Shown piece by piece: positions 44,702 through 54,551 of a stretch of DNA of 64,000 nt. This DNA comes from Ralstonia sp. UBA689 (GTDB taxonomy: Bacteria > Pseudomonadota > Gammaproteobacteria > Burkholderiales > Burkholderiaceae). The DNA lies in the NCBI RefSeq assembly GCF_002298975.1, contig NZ_DBMV01000037.1:82745-146744 (forward strand), in the 5' to 3' direction. Numbering within the stretch: position 1 is the first letter of the stretch; the number at the start of each line of letters is the position of its first letter. The notes beneath the pieces were generated by a model that was not told where the DNA came from, searched no databases, and was given only the letters and a program-made list of their open reading frames with translations. A program made the position numbers and the translations under genes.

Positions 44702-46249
44702 ATGCGACAGTGGACTCTCAAAGCCAAGCTGCGTCTGGCACTGGCCCTGATGTGGCTGGGCCTGATTGGCGTCGGCGTGTGGAGTGCGATGGAAACCCGG
44801 GCGACCATGCTCGACGAGCGCAAGGCCGGCCTGCAGAACCTGGTCGACGCGGCTGAGGGCATCGCCAAGCTGTATCACGCCAAGGCGCAGTCCGGCGCCA
44901 TGAGCGAAGAGGAGGCCAAGAAGACGGCGCTGGCCACGCTCGCGTCGATGCGCTACGGCACCACCGGCTACCTGTTCGTCGTCGATTCGCCACTCATCCT
45001 GCTGATGCACCCGACGCTGGCCGACATGGTGGGCAAGAGCACCGCCGGCTTCAAAGATCCGACCGGCAAGCTGGTCTACCCGACCATCGTCAACGCCGCC
45101 AAAGAGAAAGGCTTCGGCTTTGCCGAATACCAGGGCCGCCTGCCCGGCAGTGACACCGCGCTGCCCAAGATCGGCTACGTCAAGCGCTTTGCGCCGTGGG
45201 ACTGGAACCTCTCCAGCGCCGTCTTCCTGCAGGAAGTAGACGCTGCCTACCGCCATTCGCTCATCGCCAACCTGATCGTCATCCTGCTGGTGGGCGGCGT
45301 GGTATCGGTGGCCATGTCGATCATCATCCGCAACGTACAGCGCGGGCTGGGCGGCGAACCGAGCTATGCCGCCGAGGTGGCCCGCCGCATCGCTGCCGGT
45401 GATCTGGCGGTGCGCGTACAAACCCAAACCGGCGACCGCGACAGCATGCTGGTCGCCATGGCGCAGATGCAGCAGCAATTGACCGGCACCATCGGCCATA
45501 TCAAGACGTCGGCGGATTCCATTGCCAGTGCGACCAAGCAGATTGCCGCCGGCAATGCGGACCTCTCCCAGCGCACGGAGGAACAGGCTTCGTCACTGGA
45601 AGAAACGGCCTCCAGCATGGAAGAGCTGACCAGCATCGTGAAGCAGAACGCCGACAACGCACGTCAGGCGAGCACGCTGGCGGTCAGCGCATCGGACATC
45701 GCCGTCAAGGGCGGCGAAGTGGTCGGCCGCGTCATCGAAACGATGTCGGGCATTAATGACAGCAGCAAGAAGATCGTTGACATCATCGGCGTGATCGAGG
45801 GCATTGCGTTCCAGACCAACATCCTGGCCCTGAACGCTGCCGTGGAAGCCGCCCGGGCCGGCGAGCAGGGGCGCGGCTTCGCTGTCGTCGCCGGCGAGGT
45901 GCGCAGCCTGGCCCAGCGCAGCGCAGCGGCGGCCAAGGAAATCAAGGAACTCATCGGCGATTCGGTCGGCCGCGTCGAGAACGGCACCACCCTGGTGGCC
46001 GAAGCCGGCAGCGTGATCGACGAGGTGGTGGTGGCGGTCAAGCGCGTGACGGACATCATGGGCGAGATTTCCGCCGCGTCGGATGAACAAAGTTCTGGCA
46101 TCGAACAGGTCAACCAGGCCGTGAATCAGATGGACGAGGTGACGCAGCAGAACGCCGCGCTGGTCGAGCAGGCTGCGGCCGCCGCGCTGTCACTGGAAGA
46201 ACAGGCGCAGGTGCTGCGCGACGCGGTGGCGTCGTTCCGCACCGCCTGA
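44702..46249 (+). CDS. Methyl-accepting chemotaxis protein with single Cache sensor
   Basis: 515 aa. Membrane helix 1 (about 9-30), a periplasmic single-Cache domain (about 35-185; GTTGYLFVVDSPLILLMHP), helix 2 (about 187-210), HAMP, then the cytoplasmic signalling domain with the invariant hairpin tip (IEGIAFQTNILALNAAVEAA, GRGFAVVAGEVRSLAQRSAA). It signals to CheA/CheW. No CheR/CheB-tethering pentapeptide at the C-terminus (ends ASFRTA). The ligand is unknown; single-Cache receptors often bind small organic acids. Confidence 0.94.
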   Translation: MRQWTLKAKLRLALALMWLGLIGVGVWSAMETRATMLDERKAGLQNLVDAAEGIAKLYHAKAQSGAMSEEEAKKTALATLASMRYGTTGYLFVVDSPLILLMHPTLADMVGKSTAGFKDPTGKLVYPTIVNAAKEKGFGFAEYQGRLPGSDTALPKIGYVKRFAPWDWNLSSAVFLQEVDAAYRHSLIANLIVILLVGGVVSVAMSIIIRNVQRGLGGEPSYAAEVARRIAAGDLAVRVQTQTGDRDSMLVAMAQMQQQLTGTIGHIKTSADSIASATKQIAAGNADLSQRTEEQASSLEETASSMEELTSIVKQNADNARQASTLAVSASDIAVKGGEVVGRVIETMSGINDSSKKIVDIIGVIEGIAFQTNILALNAAVEAARAGEQGRGFAVVAGEVRSLAQRSAAAAKEIKELIGDSVGRVENGTTLVAEAGSVIDEVVVAVKRVTDIMGEISAASDEQSSGIEQVNQAVNQMDEVTQQNAALVEQAAAAALSLEEQAQVLRDAVASFRTA

Positions 46250-46382
46250 TTCCGCTCGAAAGATCCGGGCTTGGCACCTCCCAGTGCCCCAACGAGCGGA
46301 GGGGGAATCGTCCATTCTCCGGCATGCCGCATGGTGTTATGCTGCGCGCCAGAGGAATTGAGACAACAACGTTGGAATAGCC

Positions 46383-47726
46383 ATGCCCGAGCGCAACCGG
46401 CCGCCATTCAGGGGCCTTCTTGGCGCGTCTGCCGGGTCGACCACCAGCGCCAAAGCCGGAGCAGGAGACACTCCGGGCGGCGCCCATGAGCCGATGTCCG
46501 GCGCCCGCTCCAATGCTGTGCGCGATGCATCCGCACAGGATCTGGCCAGCGACACTGCCCTGTGGCGCTTTGCACTGGCCTCAGAAAACGGGGGCCGAGC
46601 CCCCCACCCCGACGCCACCCTGCGCGACGATCTTTCCGTCCTGCGTATCCTGCGCGGCGCCGACGGCCTACGCTTGCTCCGACAGGGACTGCGCGGCGCA
46701 TTTCCCGGCGCCGCCCTGCGCCTGACCACCTTCTGGCCCGACGAACAGCCCCACGCCTACCCGGCCCGCACCGAAGCGCGCCCGGCCGAATTCGGCGACC
46801 TGCTCGTGCTGCTGCGCCTGCGCGGCGCCGTGCCCACACTCGATTGCCGCGCGCTGTTCCTCACCACCCGCCGCATCGACCAGCCCGACGATGCCCTCGA
46901 CAAGCATCACGCGCTGCCGCAGATCAGTCTCTACGAGGGCTGGCCCGATTTCAACGTCTACGCCCGCTCGCCAATCAAGTCGCGCAATGCCGCCTTCCTC
47001 GGCAAATTCGACCTGTCGACCGAGCTGGAGCCGCTGCGCCGCGTTGGCCGCGACCAGCGGCATTGGCGCTATCTGACGCCTTGCACGGGCCTGCAAGCCT
47101 ACGCGCAGTGGCCGGGTGCCCGGCCGCTCTCGCCGCTGCAGTGGCGCTGGCCTTCCGGCCCGCAGGCGGGCGGCACGCGTCCGGCCTCGGGCTCGTTCAC
47201 GGGCCTGTTGCGCCAGCTTGCGCGCCCCGAAGGTCCGGGCGAAGACTGCTCCGCCGGCACCGACGTGCCCACCTGGGGACGCCTGATCAACAGGCTGCTC
47301 GACCAGAGCTGGGAAGTGGCCCCAAGCCATGCGCTCAAGAGCGGCAACATCGCCGCGATATCGTTCTGGACGCGGCTGCGCGGCTTCCTGACGGCGGAAT
47401 ACCTGCTCGGCACGCATTCGCTGCAAAAGGGGTTCGGCGCGTCGCTGCAGTTCGAGATGGCCAACGGCCTGCAGGACATCGCCCGCGACGACTGGACGGC
47501 CACCACCGGCTTCGACCCGGAAGACCTTGATGTGCCCGGCGTGCGCAGCACGCTACAGCGCATTGCGGCGTCCAAGCTGGCGGTGTTCGGCATGAGCGCC
47601 GAAGACCCGGCGCCGCTGGCGGCCCCCCGTCCGCCGCGCGGAGTGACCCCACGTCCCGACGGCGAGCGCGAAGGCCTGCGCGTACTGCTGATCGACGTGA
47701 TCCGGCCAAGCGCCGCCGCCCTGTAG
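46383..47726 (+). CDS. Unrecognised 447-aa protein
   Basis: I do not recognise a family. The first 60 residues are low-complexity; residues about 65-430 look globular, with PEFGDLLVLL-like hydrophobic strands, WPDFNVYARSPIKSRNAAFL and a late segment SGNIAAISFWTRLRGFLTAE. There is no signal peptide or clear membrane segment, and no nucleotide-binding motif. Codon use is as GC-rich as its neighbours, which supports a real gene. It stands alone between the chemotaxis receptor and the exporter gene. Confidence 0.7.
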   Translation: MPERNRPPFRGLLGASAGSTTSAKAGAGDTPGGAHEPMSGARSNAVRDASAQDLASDTALWRFALASENGGRAPHPDATLRDDLSVLRILRGADGLRLLRQGLRGAFPGAALRLTTFWPDEQPHAYPARTEARPAEFGDLLVLLRLRGAVPTLDCRALFLTTRRIDQPDDALDKHHALPQISLYEGWPDFNVYARSPIKSRNAAFLGKFDLSTELEPLRRVGRDQRHWRYLTPCTGLQAYAQWPGARPLSPLQWRWPSGPQAGGTRPASGSFTGLLRQLARPEGPGEDCSAGTDVPTWGRLINRLLDQSWEVAPSHALKSGNIAAISFWTRLRGFLTAEYLLGTHSLQKGFGASLQFEMANGLQDIARDDWTATTGFDPEDLDVPGVRSTLQRIAASKLAVFGMSAEDPAPLAAPRPPRGVTPRPDGEREGLRVLLIDVIRPSAAAL

Positions 47727-47837
47727 TTCAAAAAGAAACCCGCGCCCGCGCTGCCCGGAACCCGAAACCGCAAGGTTTTCTGGGCGGCGCGCGGTTATGC
47801 TGTGGCGTTGCCCTCGCCGCTGCGTCCCGCCGTGTCC

Positions 47838-48725
47838 ATGTCTTCCGCCTCCTCCCCCGCCATATCTTCGTCGTCCCCCTGGATGCCCGTTCTTGCGCTG
47901 ATGGGCTCGATGGCCTCGGTGTGTCTGGGCAACTCGTTTGCCAAGACGCTGTTTCCGGCGCTGGGCGCGGCGGGCACGGTCACGTATCGCGTCACCATCG
48001 GCGCGGTGATCCTGCTAGCGGTGTGGCGGCCGTGGCGCCTGCACCTGAGCCGGGCGGACGCCGGGCGCGTCGCCCTGTACGGCGTCACGCTGGCGAGCAT
48101 GAACCTGCTGTTCTACCTGTCGCTGCAGCGGCTGCCGATCGGCATTGCCATCGCCATCGAGTTCACCGGCCCGCTGGTGCTGGCGGTGGTGCTGTCGCGC
48201 CGGCTGCTCGATTTCGTGTGGATCGGGCTGGCGGTGGTGGGCCTGCTGATGCTGACTGTGGGTGACAAGGCCGTTGGTCAGGTCGATCACCTGGGCGCGG
48301 CTTACGCGCTGGCGGCCGGGGTGTGCTGGGCGCTGTATATCCTGACCGGCAAGAATCTCGGCGGCTTGCATGCGGGGCAAGCCACCTCGCTCGGCATGAC
48401 GGTGGGCGCGCTGTTTGCGATTCCGTTCGGGGTGGCGCAGGCCGGGTCGGCGCTGCTGGCGCCATCGCTGATGCTGGCCGGGCTGGGCATCGGCGTGCTG
48501 TCGAGCGCGATCCCCTATTCGCTGGAAATGGTGGCGCTCAAGCACCTGCCGGGCAAGACATTCAGCGTGCTGCTGAGCCTGGAACCGGCCATCGGCGCAC
48601 TGGCCGGGGCGGTGGTGCTGCATGAGCAACTGACCGGGCGGCAGTGGGTGGCGATTCTGGCCATCATCGCTGCATCGGCCGGGTGCGCGCTGACAGTGCG
48701 CGCGCCCAAGCCGGCTCAAGGCTAG
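47838..48725 (+). CDS. DMT-superfamily (EamA/RhtA-type) transporter
   Basis: About 295 aa with ten predicted membrane helices in two EamA repeats. Sequences such as SVCLGNSFAKTLFPALGAAG, LPIGIAIAIEFTGPLVLAV and KHLPGKTFSVLLSLEPAIGA match RhtA, the threonine/homoserine exporter. The substrate is inferred. ATG at 47838 is chosen; an in-frame GTG at 47802 would add 12 residues. Convergent with the DUF2817 gene, overlapping by 4 bp. Confidence 0.88.
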   Translation: MSSASSPAISSSSPWMPVLALMGSMASVCLGNSFAKTLFPALGAAGTVTYRVTIGAVILLAVWRPWRLHLSRADAGRVALYGVTLASMNLLFYLSLQRLPIGIAIAIEFTGPLVLAVVLSRRLLDFVWIGLAVVGLLMLTVGDKAVGQVDHLGAAYALAAGVCWALYILTGKNLGGLHAGQATSLGMTVGALFAIPFGVAQAGSALLAPSLMLAGLGIGVLSSAIPYSLEMVALKHLPGKTFSVLLSLEPAIGALAGAVVLHEQLTGRQWVAILAIIAASAGCALTVRAPKPAQG

Positions 48726-49804
48726 GCGGACAAGCGCGCCACGGCCTGCAGCACCGCCACGCGCGTCTGCGCGTAGACCATGCCTTTCCATTCCGGCGTA
48801 TCGCAATAGAAGGCGTCACGCAGGGTTTTGCGGATGCCGGCAGCCTGCGCGGCCCCACGCTCCGGGTATCGATGCAGCCAGTGGTCGGCTCGCAGCGCCT
48901 GCAGCACCGCCATCGGGGCGAGTGTGCCGAACTCCAGCGTCACGCAGGTCTTTTCGATACCGGGAAGCAGCTCGTGAGCGATGCCCAGCAGGTCGCCCTT
49001 GACCACCGAGGACACCGAACCCTGTGCCGAGATTGGCTTGACATCCGCGCCCCAGGTGCGGATGGCGCGTTCGAGTTCAGACGGATCGGGGCTGTTGAAG
49101 ATCTTCTCGCCGTGGCCGTAGTGGCCGAGCCCGGTATGCAGGTCGATCCACACAAAACGAGGGACGGCTGCCGCGTGCCGTGACACCAGCCCGCGCATCT
49201 GCAGCGTGCTCCAGCAAGTCTCCGCTCCGCCGTAGAACATGCCATCCGGCACCCGGTACTGCCCCATCGTCGCGGCGTCCTGCAGGGCTTTCTCGCCACG
49301 CGTGACCATGTAGTGCTGAAGCGCAGCCTGATCGGCCTGGCTGGGCGGCCAGATATGCGGCAGCAGAAGCGGGTCGACCTCAAGGTAGGCGGGATTAGCC
49401 GACGCAGCCTCGGCAAAGTCGACGCTGTTGCGGTTCAGATCGACGTTGTCTTCGTTCACGCGCCGCAGGTGGGCGAACCCGTACGGGTTGACCGCGTGCA
49501 CCAGCAGCAGCGCCACCTTGGCTGCCGCCAGCCGCGCAAACAGTTCGTCGTCGTGCAACAGGCCGATCTGGCAGCCGGAGCCGCAGAACCCCTCCACACC
49601 GTGGACACCGGAGGTGACGATCAGCAGCGTCTCGGCCTGCGCCGGCGAGAACAATGCGGTGTCGATGGAGAGCGCTTCCTCAGATGGGCCGATGGCGCCC
49701 GGATGAATCTCGCGCTCGATGTTCAGCCCCCGGGTCTGGGCCGCCGCCAGGAATTTGCCGCGCGCTTCATCGTAGGTTTGCGAAAAAAAGGGTTCGACGG
49801 TCAT
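48722..49804 (-). CDS. DUF2817/M14-type zinc carboxypeptidase-like protein
   Basis: 360 aa. DUF2817 proteins are M14 (carboxypeptidase A clan) relatives. Zinc/active-site candidates: the His and Glu in SGVHGVEGFCGSG, the His in WIDLHTGLGHYG, and a late Glu in CVTLEFGT. No signal peptide, so cytosolic. It follows the MBL gene by about 210 bp on the same strand and may belong to the same peptide/amide-degrading set. Start at 49804. Confidence 0.85.
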   Translation of the reverse strand: MTVEPFFSQTYDEARGKFLAAAQTRGLNIEREIHPGAIGPSEEALSIDTALFSPAQAETLLIVTSGVHGVEGFCGSGCQIGLLHDDELFARLAAAKVALLLVHAVNPYGFAHLRRVNEDNVDLNRNSVDFAEAASANPAYLEVDPLLLPHIWPPSQADQAALQHYMVTRGEKALQDAATMGQYRVPDGMFYGGAETCWSTLQMRGLVSRHAAAVPRFVWIDLHTGLGHYGHGEKIFNSPDPSELERAIRTWGADVKPISAQGSVSSVVKGDLLGIAHELLPGIEKTCVTLEFGTLAPMAVLQALRADHWLHRYPERGAAQAAGIRKTLRDAFYCDTPEWKGMVYAQTRVAVLQAVARLSA

Positions 49805-50013
49805 GGCGACTCCGAAAACGGCGGATACCGCAGCGTGCCACGTCAATCACACCTTGCACAATCGCACCGAGATGAATTTGCGGCCCCCAATGCAAACAGG
49901 CGACGCGTGATGTGTCGCCTGTCTGCTTTCGTGCGGGTCGAGCAAGGTTTGAGCCGGCTCTACGAGCGTATCGAGTCACACGTAGCGGGAAAGATCATGC
50001 GCAAACTCCGCGC

Positions 50014-50895
50014 CTACACGTAGTTCCATTCAAATCCGCTGCCGACCCGCTTTACCGTGCCCGCAGAAGTGTTCGGGAAGTGGGCAGCGAAGAGGATCGC
50101 TCCGGTGTCTGCCGCGTGCGCGAGCAGCCGATGCCGCGAGTCACGGGCCTGCTCCTGATCCAGGCAAAACACCGAGTTCCACTCCGGCCGATGCACCTGC
50201 ACGGCGCTGTGCATCACGTCGCCCGAGAAAAGCGCGGTTTCTCCGCGCGAACGGATCTCGAACGCCATGTGGCCGACGCTGTGCCCGAATGTCGGCAGAA
50301 CGCGGATGCCCTCGAGAATTTCTTCGCCCACGTCAGGCACCGCGCGCGCCTGCCCCGCTTCGATGACCGGCAGCACGCTGTCCTCGAACACCATGCGTCG
50401 CGGCTCACCTTCGGGCGTGGCAAAGAAGTCGCGCTCACGCGCGCCGAACACATAGGTGGCGTTCGGGAAGACCGGCGTCCAGCGGCCATCCTGCCAATGC
50501 GTATTCCAGCCGACATGATCGACGTGCAGGTGGGTCAGCAGCACGTAGTCCACCTGCTCTGGCCGGAAGCCTGCAGCGCCGAAACGTTCGAGCACCGGAT
50601 TGTCGAGCCGATCGAACAACGCGCTGAACGGTCGCGACTTGCCATTGCCGATGCCCGTGTCGATAACGATGGTCAGCCCTTCGAGTTCGACCACCCATAG
50701 ATGGGTCTTCAACGCGACGCGCCGGTTCGCCAGGTCGAGGCTGTCGGGGGCGAAGCGCTCTTCGAGAGCGTGACCGTCGTTTTCGCTCCACATGGGGAAC
50801 AGCCGTTCCGGCGTCAGCGCGAAGTCGGTTTCGTCGACGCGGGTAATGGTGACCGCACCAACACGATGGATCTGTGAGGCGGGTTTCATCAGCAT
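50014..50895 (-). CDS. MBL-fold metallo-hydrolase
   Basis: 293 aa. The metallo-beta-lactamase HxHxDH metal motif is THLHVDHVGWN; further ligands are the His in FGHSVGHMAFE, the Asp in LFSGDVMHS and a final His in FAAHFP. The size and layout are like the AHL-lactonase/glyoxalase II-type branch, but the substrate is unknown. GGAG lies 9 bp before the ATG at 50895, and the MFS transporter stop is 16 bp upstream, so it is co-transcribed. Confidence 0.9.
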   Translation of the reverse strand: MLMKPASQIHRVGAVTITRVDETDFALTPERLFPMWSENDGHALEERFAPDSLDLANRRVALKTHLWVVELEGLTIVIDTGIGNGKSRPFSALFDRLDNPVLERFGAAGFRPEQVDYVLLTHLHVDHVGWNTHWQDGRWTPVFPNATYVFGARERDFFATPEGEPRRMVFEDSVLPVIEAGQARAVPDVGEEILEGIRVLPTFGHSVGHMAFEIRSRGETALFSGDVMHSAVQVHRPEWNSVFCLDQEQARDSRHRLLAHAADTGAILFAAHFPNTSAGTVKRVGSGFEWNYV

Positions 50896-50911
50896 GATTG
50901 TTCTCCAAGAA

Positions 50912-52279
50912 TCATCGAGTGCTGGCTACCGACACCCGCCGCGTTGCTACCGCATAGAGCGTTGCGCTGACAAGCGCTGAGATGCCGCCAACCCATGCAA
51001 GCGCCATTCCCAGGCTCGTGCCGGTTTGCCCGAGCCGCTCGTTCAGGTAGCCGACGGACAGCGGCCCGACACCACCACTGATGGCGTTGGTCATGAAGAC
51101 AAGCAAGGCAAGCGACCGGCCGCGCATGCGATTTGGCATGGCGATCTGCAGAGGCACGGGCGCAAGACCCATCGCGATGCTCGCGGCAAATGCGCAGGCT
51201 CCGTAAAGCACGATCGCCACGCTGCTGTCACCCACCAGCGGCATGGCGACGGCGGCAGGCACCAGCAGCGCGACGGCGCACGCAGAGAAGCCCAGCACAC
51301 GCCGCAATGTCGTCTCGTCCGTGACGCGTGTGGCGAGCATGCCTGCGCAAGCGACGCCCAGCATGCCACCGATCATGTACGCGGGTGCCGCCAGTTGCCC
51401 GACCACGTTGGGCGCGAGATGGAAGCGGCGCATCAGCAGCGTGGGAAACCAGGCGGCGTGCGAGTAGAACAGTGTGATGAGTGCGACATAGGCAGCGAAG
51501 TACGCCAGACAGAACCGATTGCGTACGAACAGCTCAGCCAGCACATCTTTGAGCGAAGGCATCTCGTCTTGCGCATGCGCGGCGTGCGCCAAGACTTCGC
51601 GCCGCGCCGGCTCGCGCACCGAAAACGCAACCAGCGCGGCCAGCGCCAGCCCTGGCAGGCCCACCGCGATAAACACGGCCTGCCACGGCGCAATGCCGTG
51701 GGCGGCAAGCCAGAGGTTGCCACCGCCCGCTGCTGCGGTCGACAACAGCATGCCGCCGCCAAACAACGCCAAACCGCCACCTACGTACGGGCCGAGCATG
51801 AAGACGCTGCTGGCACGCGCCACGCGGCGCGGCGCAAAGATGTCGCTGAAGATCGACAGCGCAGCGGGGCTCAACGCAGCCTCAGCGATCGCCGTGCCGG
51901 CGCGGGCGAGCAGCAGTTCCGGAAAGTTCGTGGCAAACCCGCACGCCGTGGTCGAGATCGCCCAGATGGCGATGCACGCGGCGATGAGCTTGACACGATT
52001 GGCGCGATCGACAAGCCGAGCGATGAATACACCCGCGGTGGCATAGCACATCGTGAACGAAAAGCCTTGCAGCAGGCCGATCTGCGTATCGGTAAGGTCA
52101 AGCGACTGCTTGATCGGCTGCACGAGAATACTGACGACCTGCCGGTCCAGATACGAAAACGCAAAGCAGACAAAGAACAGCAGCACGATGTAGACGGGGT
52201 GACGCACGCTGTCATCGGGTACGCCCCGTGCAATGTCATCGGCTGGCTGGGTTGAGGTTGAAAGAGTGTGCGCACTCAT
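50912..52279 (-). CDS. MFS transporter (spinster-like)
   Basis: 455 aa, twelve membrane helices. The first helix ends in FAFSYLDRQVVSILVQPIKQ, a mark of the spinster/ACS-like branch; the loop 2-3 motif is ARLVDRANRVK. Likely an importer or exporter of an organic anion. It lies between the deacylase and the MBL hydrolase in one transcription unit (53 and 16 bp gaps). Start at 52279. Confidence 0.9.
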   Translation of the reverse strand: MSAHTLSTSTQPADDIARGVPDDSVRHPVYIVLLFFVCFAFSYLDRQVVSILVQPIKQSLDLTDTQIGLLQGFSFTMCYATAGVFIARLVDRANRVKLIAACIAIWAISTTACGFATNFPELLLARAGTAIAEAALSPAALSIFSDIFAPRRVARASSVFMLGPYVGGGLALFGGGMLLSTAAAGGGNLWLAAHGIAPWQAVFIAVGLPGLALAALVAFSVREPARREVLAHAAHAQDEMPSLKDVLAELFVRNRFCLAYFAAYVALITLFYSHAAWFPTLLMRRFHLAPNVVGQLAAPAYMIGGMLGVACAGMLATRVTDETTLRRVLGFSACAVALLVPAAVAMPLVGDSSVAIVLYGACAFAASIAMGLAPVPLQIAMPNRMRGRSLALLVFMTNAISGGVGPLSVGYLNERLGQTGTSLGMALAWVGGISALVSATLYAVATRRVSVASTR

Positions 52280-52332
52280 TGGTAGTCTCCGTGTCGTTAT
52301 GTGGGCATGCGCGCGTTGCGGGGCCGCGATGG

Positions 52333-53349
52333 CTAGTCGATATTGGCTTCCGAGGCCAACAGCGCGATGCAATCACCGGGTTCGACGCGCGCGAACGTCC
52401 GCATGCACATGACCGTGCCGTCGCCGCGAAACGGGATCTCCAGCGGAGCCTGCCACGGGCGGTGGGGATCAAACAGGCGCCCTGCCAGTTGCCCTTCGCG
52501 AACTTGCTCTCCAAGCGCGAACGCGGGCTCGAACACACCGGCATGCGGCGCATACACGTAGTGGCGCGCGCCTTCCACGCGCAGAAAGCGGGTTTTCCTC
52601 GCAGGCGGCGGTGTTTCGCCGGGCAACACGCCGAGTCGGTGCAGTGCGCGCTGGAGGCCCGTTTCGACAATCGCGAGGTTGGTGGCATCGCAACCCGCGT
52701 GACCGCCAAACTCGCCAGAGAGAAAAAGCTTGCCGTGGCGATCGGCTGCGGCGCCAAAGGTGCGGTCTTCTCCGAGCAGATCCATGATCATCGTGTTCGG
52801 CGCGCCAAATGCGTGCACGAGGTCCATGTACAACGTGCGCCGTTCGCCTTGTGCGGGCGGCGCGGCGAGCAGCGTCGGCATATGGTCAAACGAAGCACCG
52901 CCTGCATGAAGGTCGATCACGACATCGGCGCGCGGCAGCAGTTCGGTTTCGACGTAGTGGGCGATCATCTCCGTCGGTTGTCCGTTGCGCGCGCCCGGGA
53001 ACAGGCGGTTCAGGTTGCCTCGGTCGATCGGCGAGGTGCGCGTGCCGTTGAGGAACGCCGGGAAGTTCAGCCCGGGAATCACGATGAGGCGGCCGCGAAT
53101 CGTCAGGGAAGGCAGACGCTGCAGCAGCTTCATCAGCGCAACCGGGCCTTCATATTCGTCGCCGTGATTACCGCCCGTGAGCAGGACAGTCGGCCCCGTC
53201 CCGGCCCCTGCATTGGACACGGCGATCGGAATGGGAACATGACCATACGCGGAGCGGTCGTGCGACCAGGGCAACCGCAGCGTGCCCGTCTGGAAACCGG
53301 GGCGCTCGAAGTCGATGTCCGTGGCAATGAGGGAAACAGAAGTTGGCAT
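52333..53349 (-). CDS. Succinylglutamate desuccinylase/aspartoacylase-family deacylase
   Basis: 338 aa, M14-like AstE/AspA fold. Zinc residues are in GGNHGDEYEGPVAL (His, Glu) and VIDLHAGGASFDHMP (His). The C-terminal beta domain (EGARHYVYAPHAGVFEP, GRLFDPHRPWQAPLEI) resembles N-alpha-acetyl-diaminobutyrate deacetylase DoeB and other acyl-amino-acid deacylases. Likely cleaves an N-acyl compound in the cytosol. First structural gene after the LysR, 121 bp below it. Start at 53349. Confidence 0.88.
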   Translation of the reverse strand: MPTSVSLIATDIDFERPGFQTGTLRLPWSHDRSAYGHVPIPIAVSNAGAGTGPTVLLTGGNHGDEYEGPVALMKLLQRLPSLTIRGRLIVIPGLNFPAFLNGTRTSPIDRGNLNRLFPGARNGQPTEMIAHYVETELLPRADVVIDLHAGGASFDHMPTLLAAPPAQGERRTLYMDLVHAFGAPNTMIMDLLGEDRTFGAAADRHGKLFLSGEFGGHAGCDATNLAIVETGLQRALHRLGVLPGETPPPARKTRFLRVEGARHYVYAPHAGVFEPAFALGEQVREGQLAGRLFDPHRPWQAPLEIPFRGDGTVMCMRTFARVEPGDCIALLASEANID

Positions 53350-53470
53350 GGCGCGATCAGCGAAGAGGAAGTTGCCTTCACTATCGCTGACGTGCGAAAC
53401 CGCGGCCAATGCCGATTTCTGCGGCAGGCGATGCCTTGCAGGCATCGCATTGGGCATGGGCTCGCCGACG

Positions 53471-54346
53471 CTACTTCAGTTGGTCGACAAAGCGCTTCAG
53501 CGCCGCGTTCGTGTTGGCCGAAGAGAAACAGAATTCAAGCGGCAACGGCACCGACAGGTCGCGCAGTTCAACGAAACGCACGCGCGCCGGCGGGCGGTCT
53601 CGATTGGCAGCATTGACGATCGCCGCGCCCATACCCGCGGAGACCAGAGAAAGAATCGCCGTTTCGGTCGAGGCTTCCTGCCGGATATCCAGCGTGAGCC
53701 CGCGTTCGGCGCACGCCGAGAGCAAGCGGTCGTAGTAAGCCGGATAGATGCGGCGGGGGAAGATGATGAACGGCTTGCCCGCGAGTTCGCTGGCGGCAAC
53801 GGAATCCGCCTCGCCGAGCGGCCATGCTTGTGGCACGGCAAGCACGACGTTCTGTTCGAGCACGGGAATGCTCGCAATGCCTTGCGGCAACGCGCCCAGG
53901 CGGTAGCAGAAGCCGCCGTCCAGCCGCTCCGCTGCAATCGCGTCGAGCTGCTCCGGCGTGTTCATCGGCGTGAGTTCGAGTGCGACGTGCGGGGTGGTCT
54001 GCTCGAATGCACTTAACGCATGCGAGACGATGCCGCTCCACGCCGCATTCTCGACAAAGCCGATGCGCAGATGGCCGTGCACGCCCTCGGCGATGCGGCG
54101 CGCGAGACGGTTCGCCGAATCAACGCGCGCAAGAATATCCCTGGCGTCGGCAAGGTAGGCGTCGCCCGCCGCTGTCAGCTTCAGCCCGCGCGGCGTGCGC
54201 TCGAACAGCGCCGCGCCAATCGCATCTTCCAAGTCCTGGATCTGGCGGGAGATCGCCGGTTGGGTCACATGCAGTTGCTCAGATGCGGCCCGCACACTGC
54301 GCAGTTCGGCGACGGCGATGAAGTAGCGAAGATGGCGAAGCTCCAT
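53471..54346 (-). CDS. LysR-family transcriptional regulator (BenM/CatM-like group)
   Basis: 291 aa. HTH: MELRHLRYFIAVAELRSVRA through VTQPAISRQIQDLEDAIGAA and LFERTPRGLKLT, of the CatM/BenM branch. The effector domain begins HLRIGFVENAAWSG. It is in the same direction as, and just before, the deacylase-MFS-MBL genes, so it probably controls them. No divergent partner: the gene to its right is nrdB, also on the minus strand. Start at 54346. Confidence 0.9.
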   Translation of the reverse strand: MELRHLRYFIAVAELRSVRAASEQLHVTQPAISRQIQDLEDAIGAALFERTPRGLKLTAAGDAYLADARDILARVDSANRLARRIAEGVHGHLRIGFVENAAWSGIVSHALSAFEQTTPHVALELTPMNTPEQLDAIAAERLDGGFCYRLGALPQGIASIPVLEQNVVLAVPQAWPLGEADSVAASELAGKPFIIFPRRIYPAYYDRLLSACAERGLTLDIRQEASTETAILSLVSAGMGAAIVNAANRDRPPARVRFVELRDLSVPLPLEFCFSSANTNAALKRFVDQLK

Positions 54347-54551
54347 GGCCGGAAGGGCTTGCGATCCTGGGGGGCACAATCCGCTCGTGCGCGCTTCCAG
54401 CGCCGGAGCGGTGTTCCTTGGCTCTCCGGCGCCATCAAGCAACGCAAATGCGGTGCTTCACTCAAATCAAGAACGCGCTCACGGAGCCGCGAAAATCTCA
54501 CAGCAAGAGACCGCTCGTCTCAAGTCGCGTGTCCGTGAGCGGTCGCTCAGA

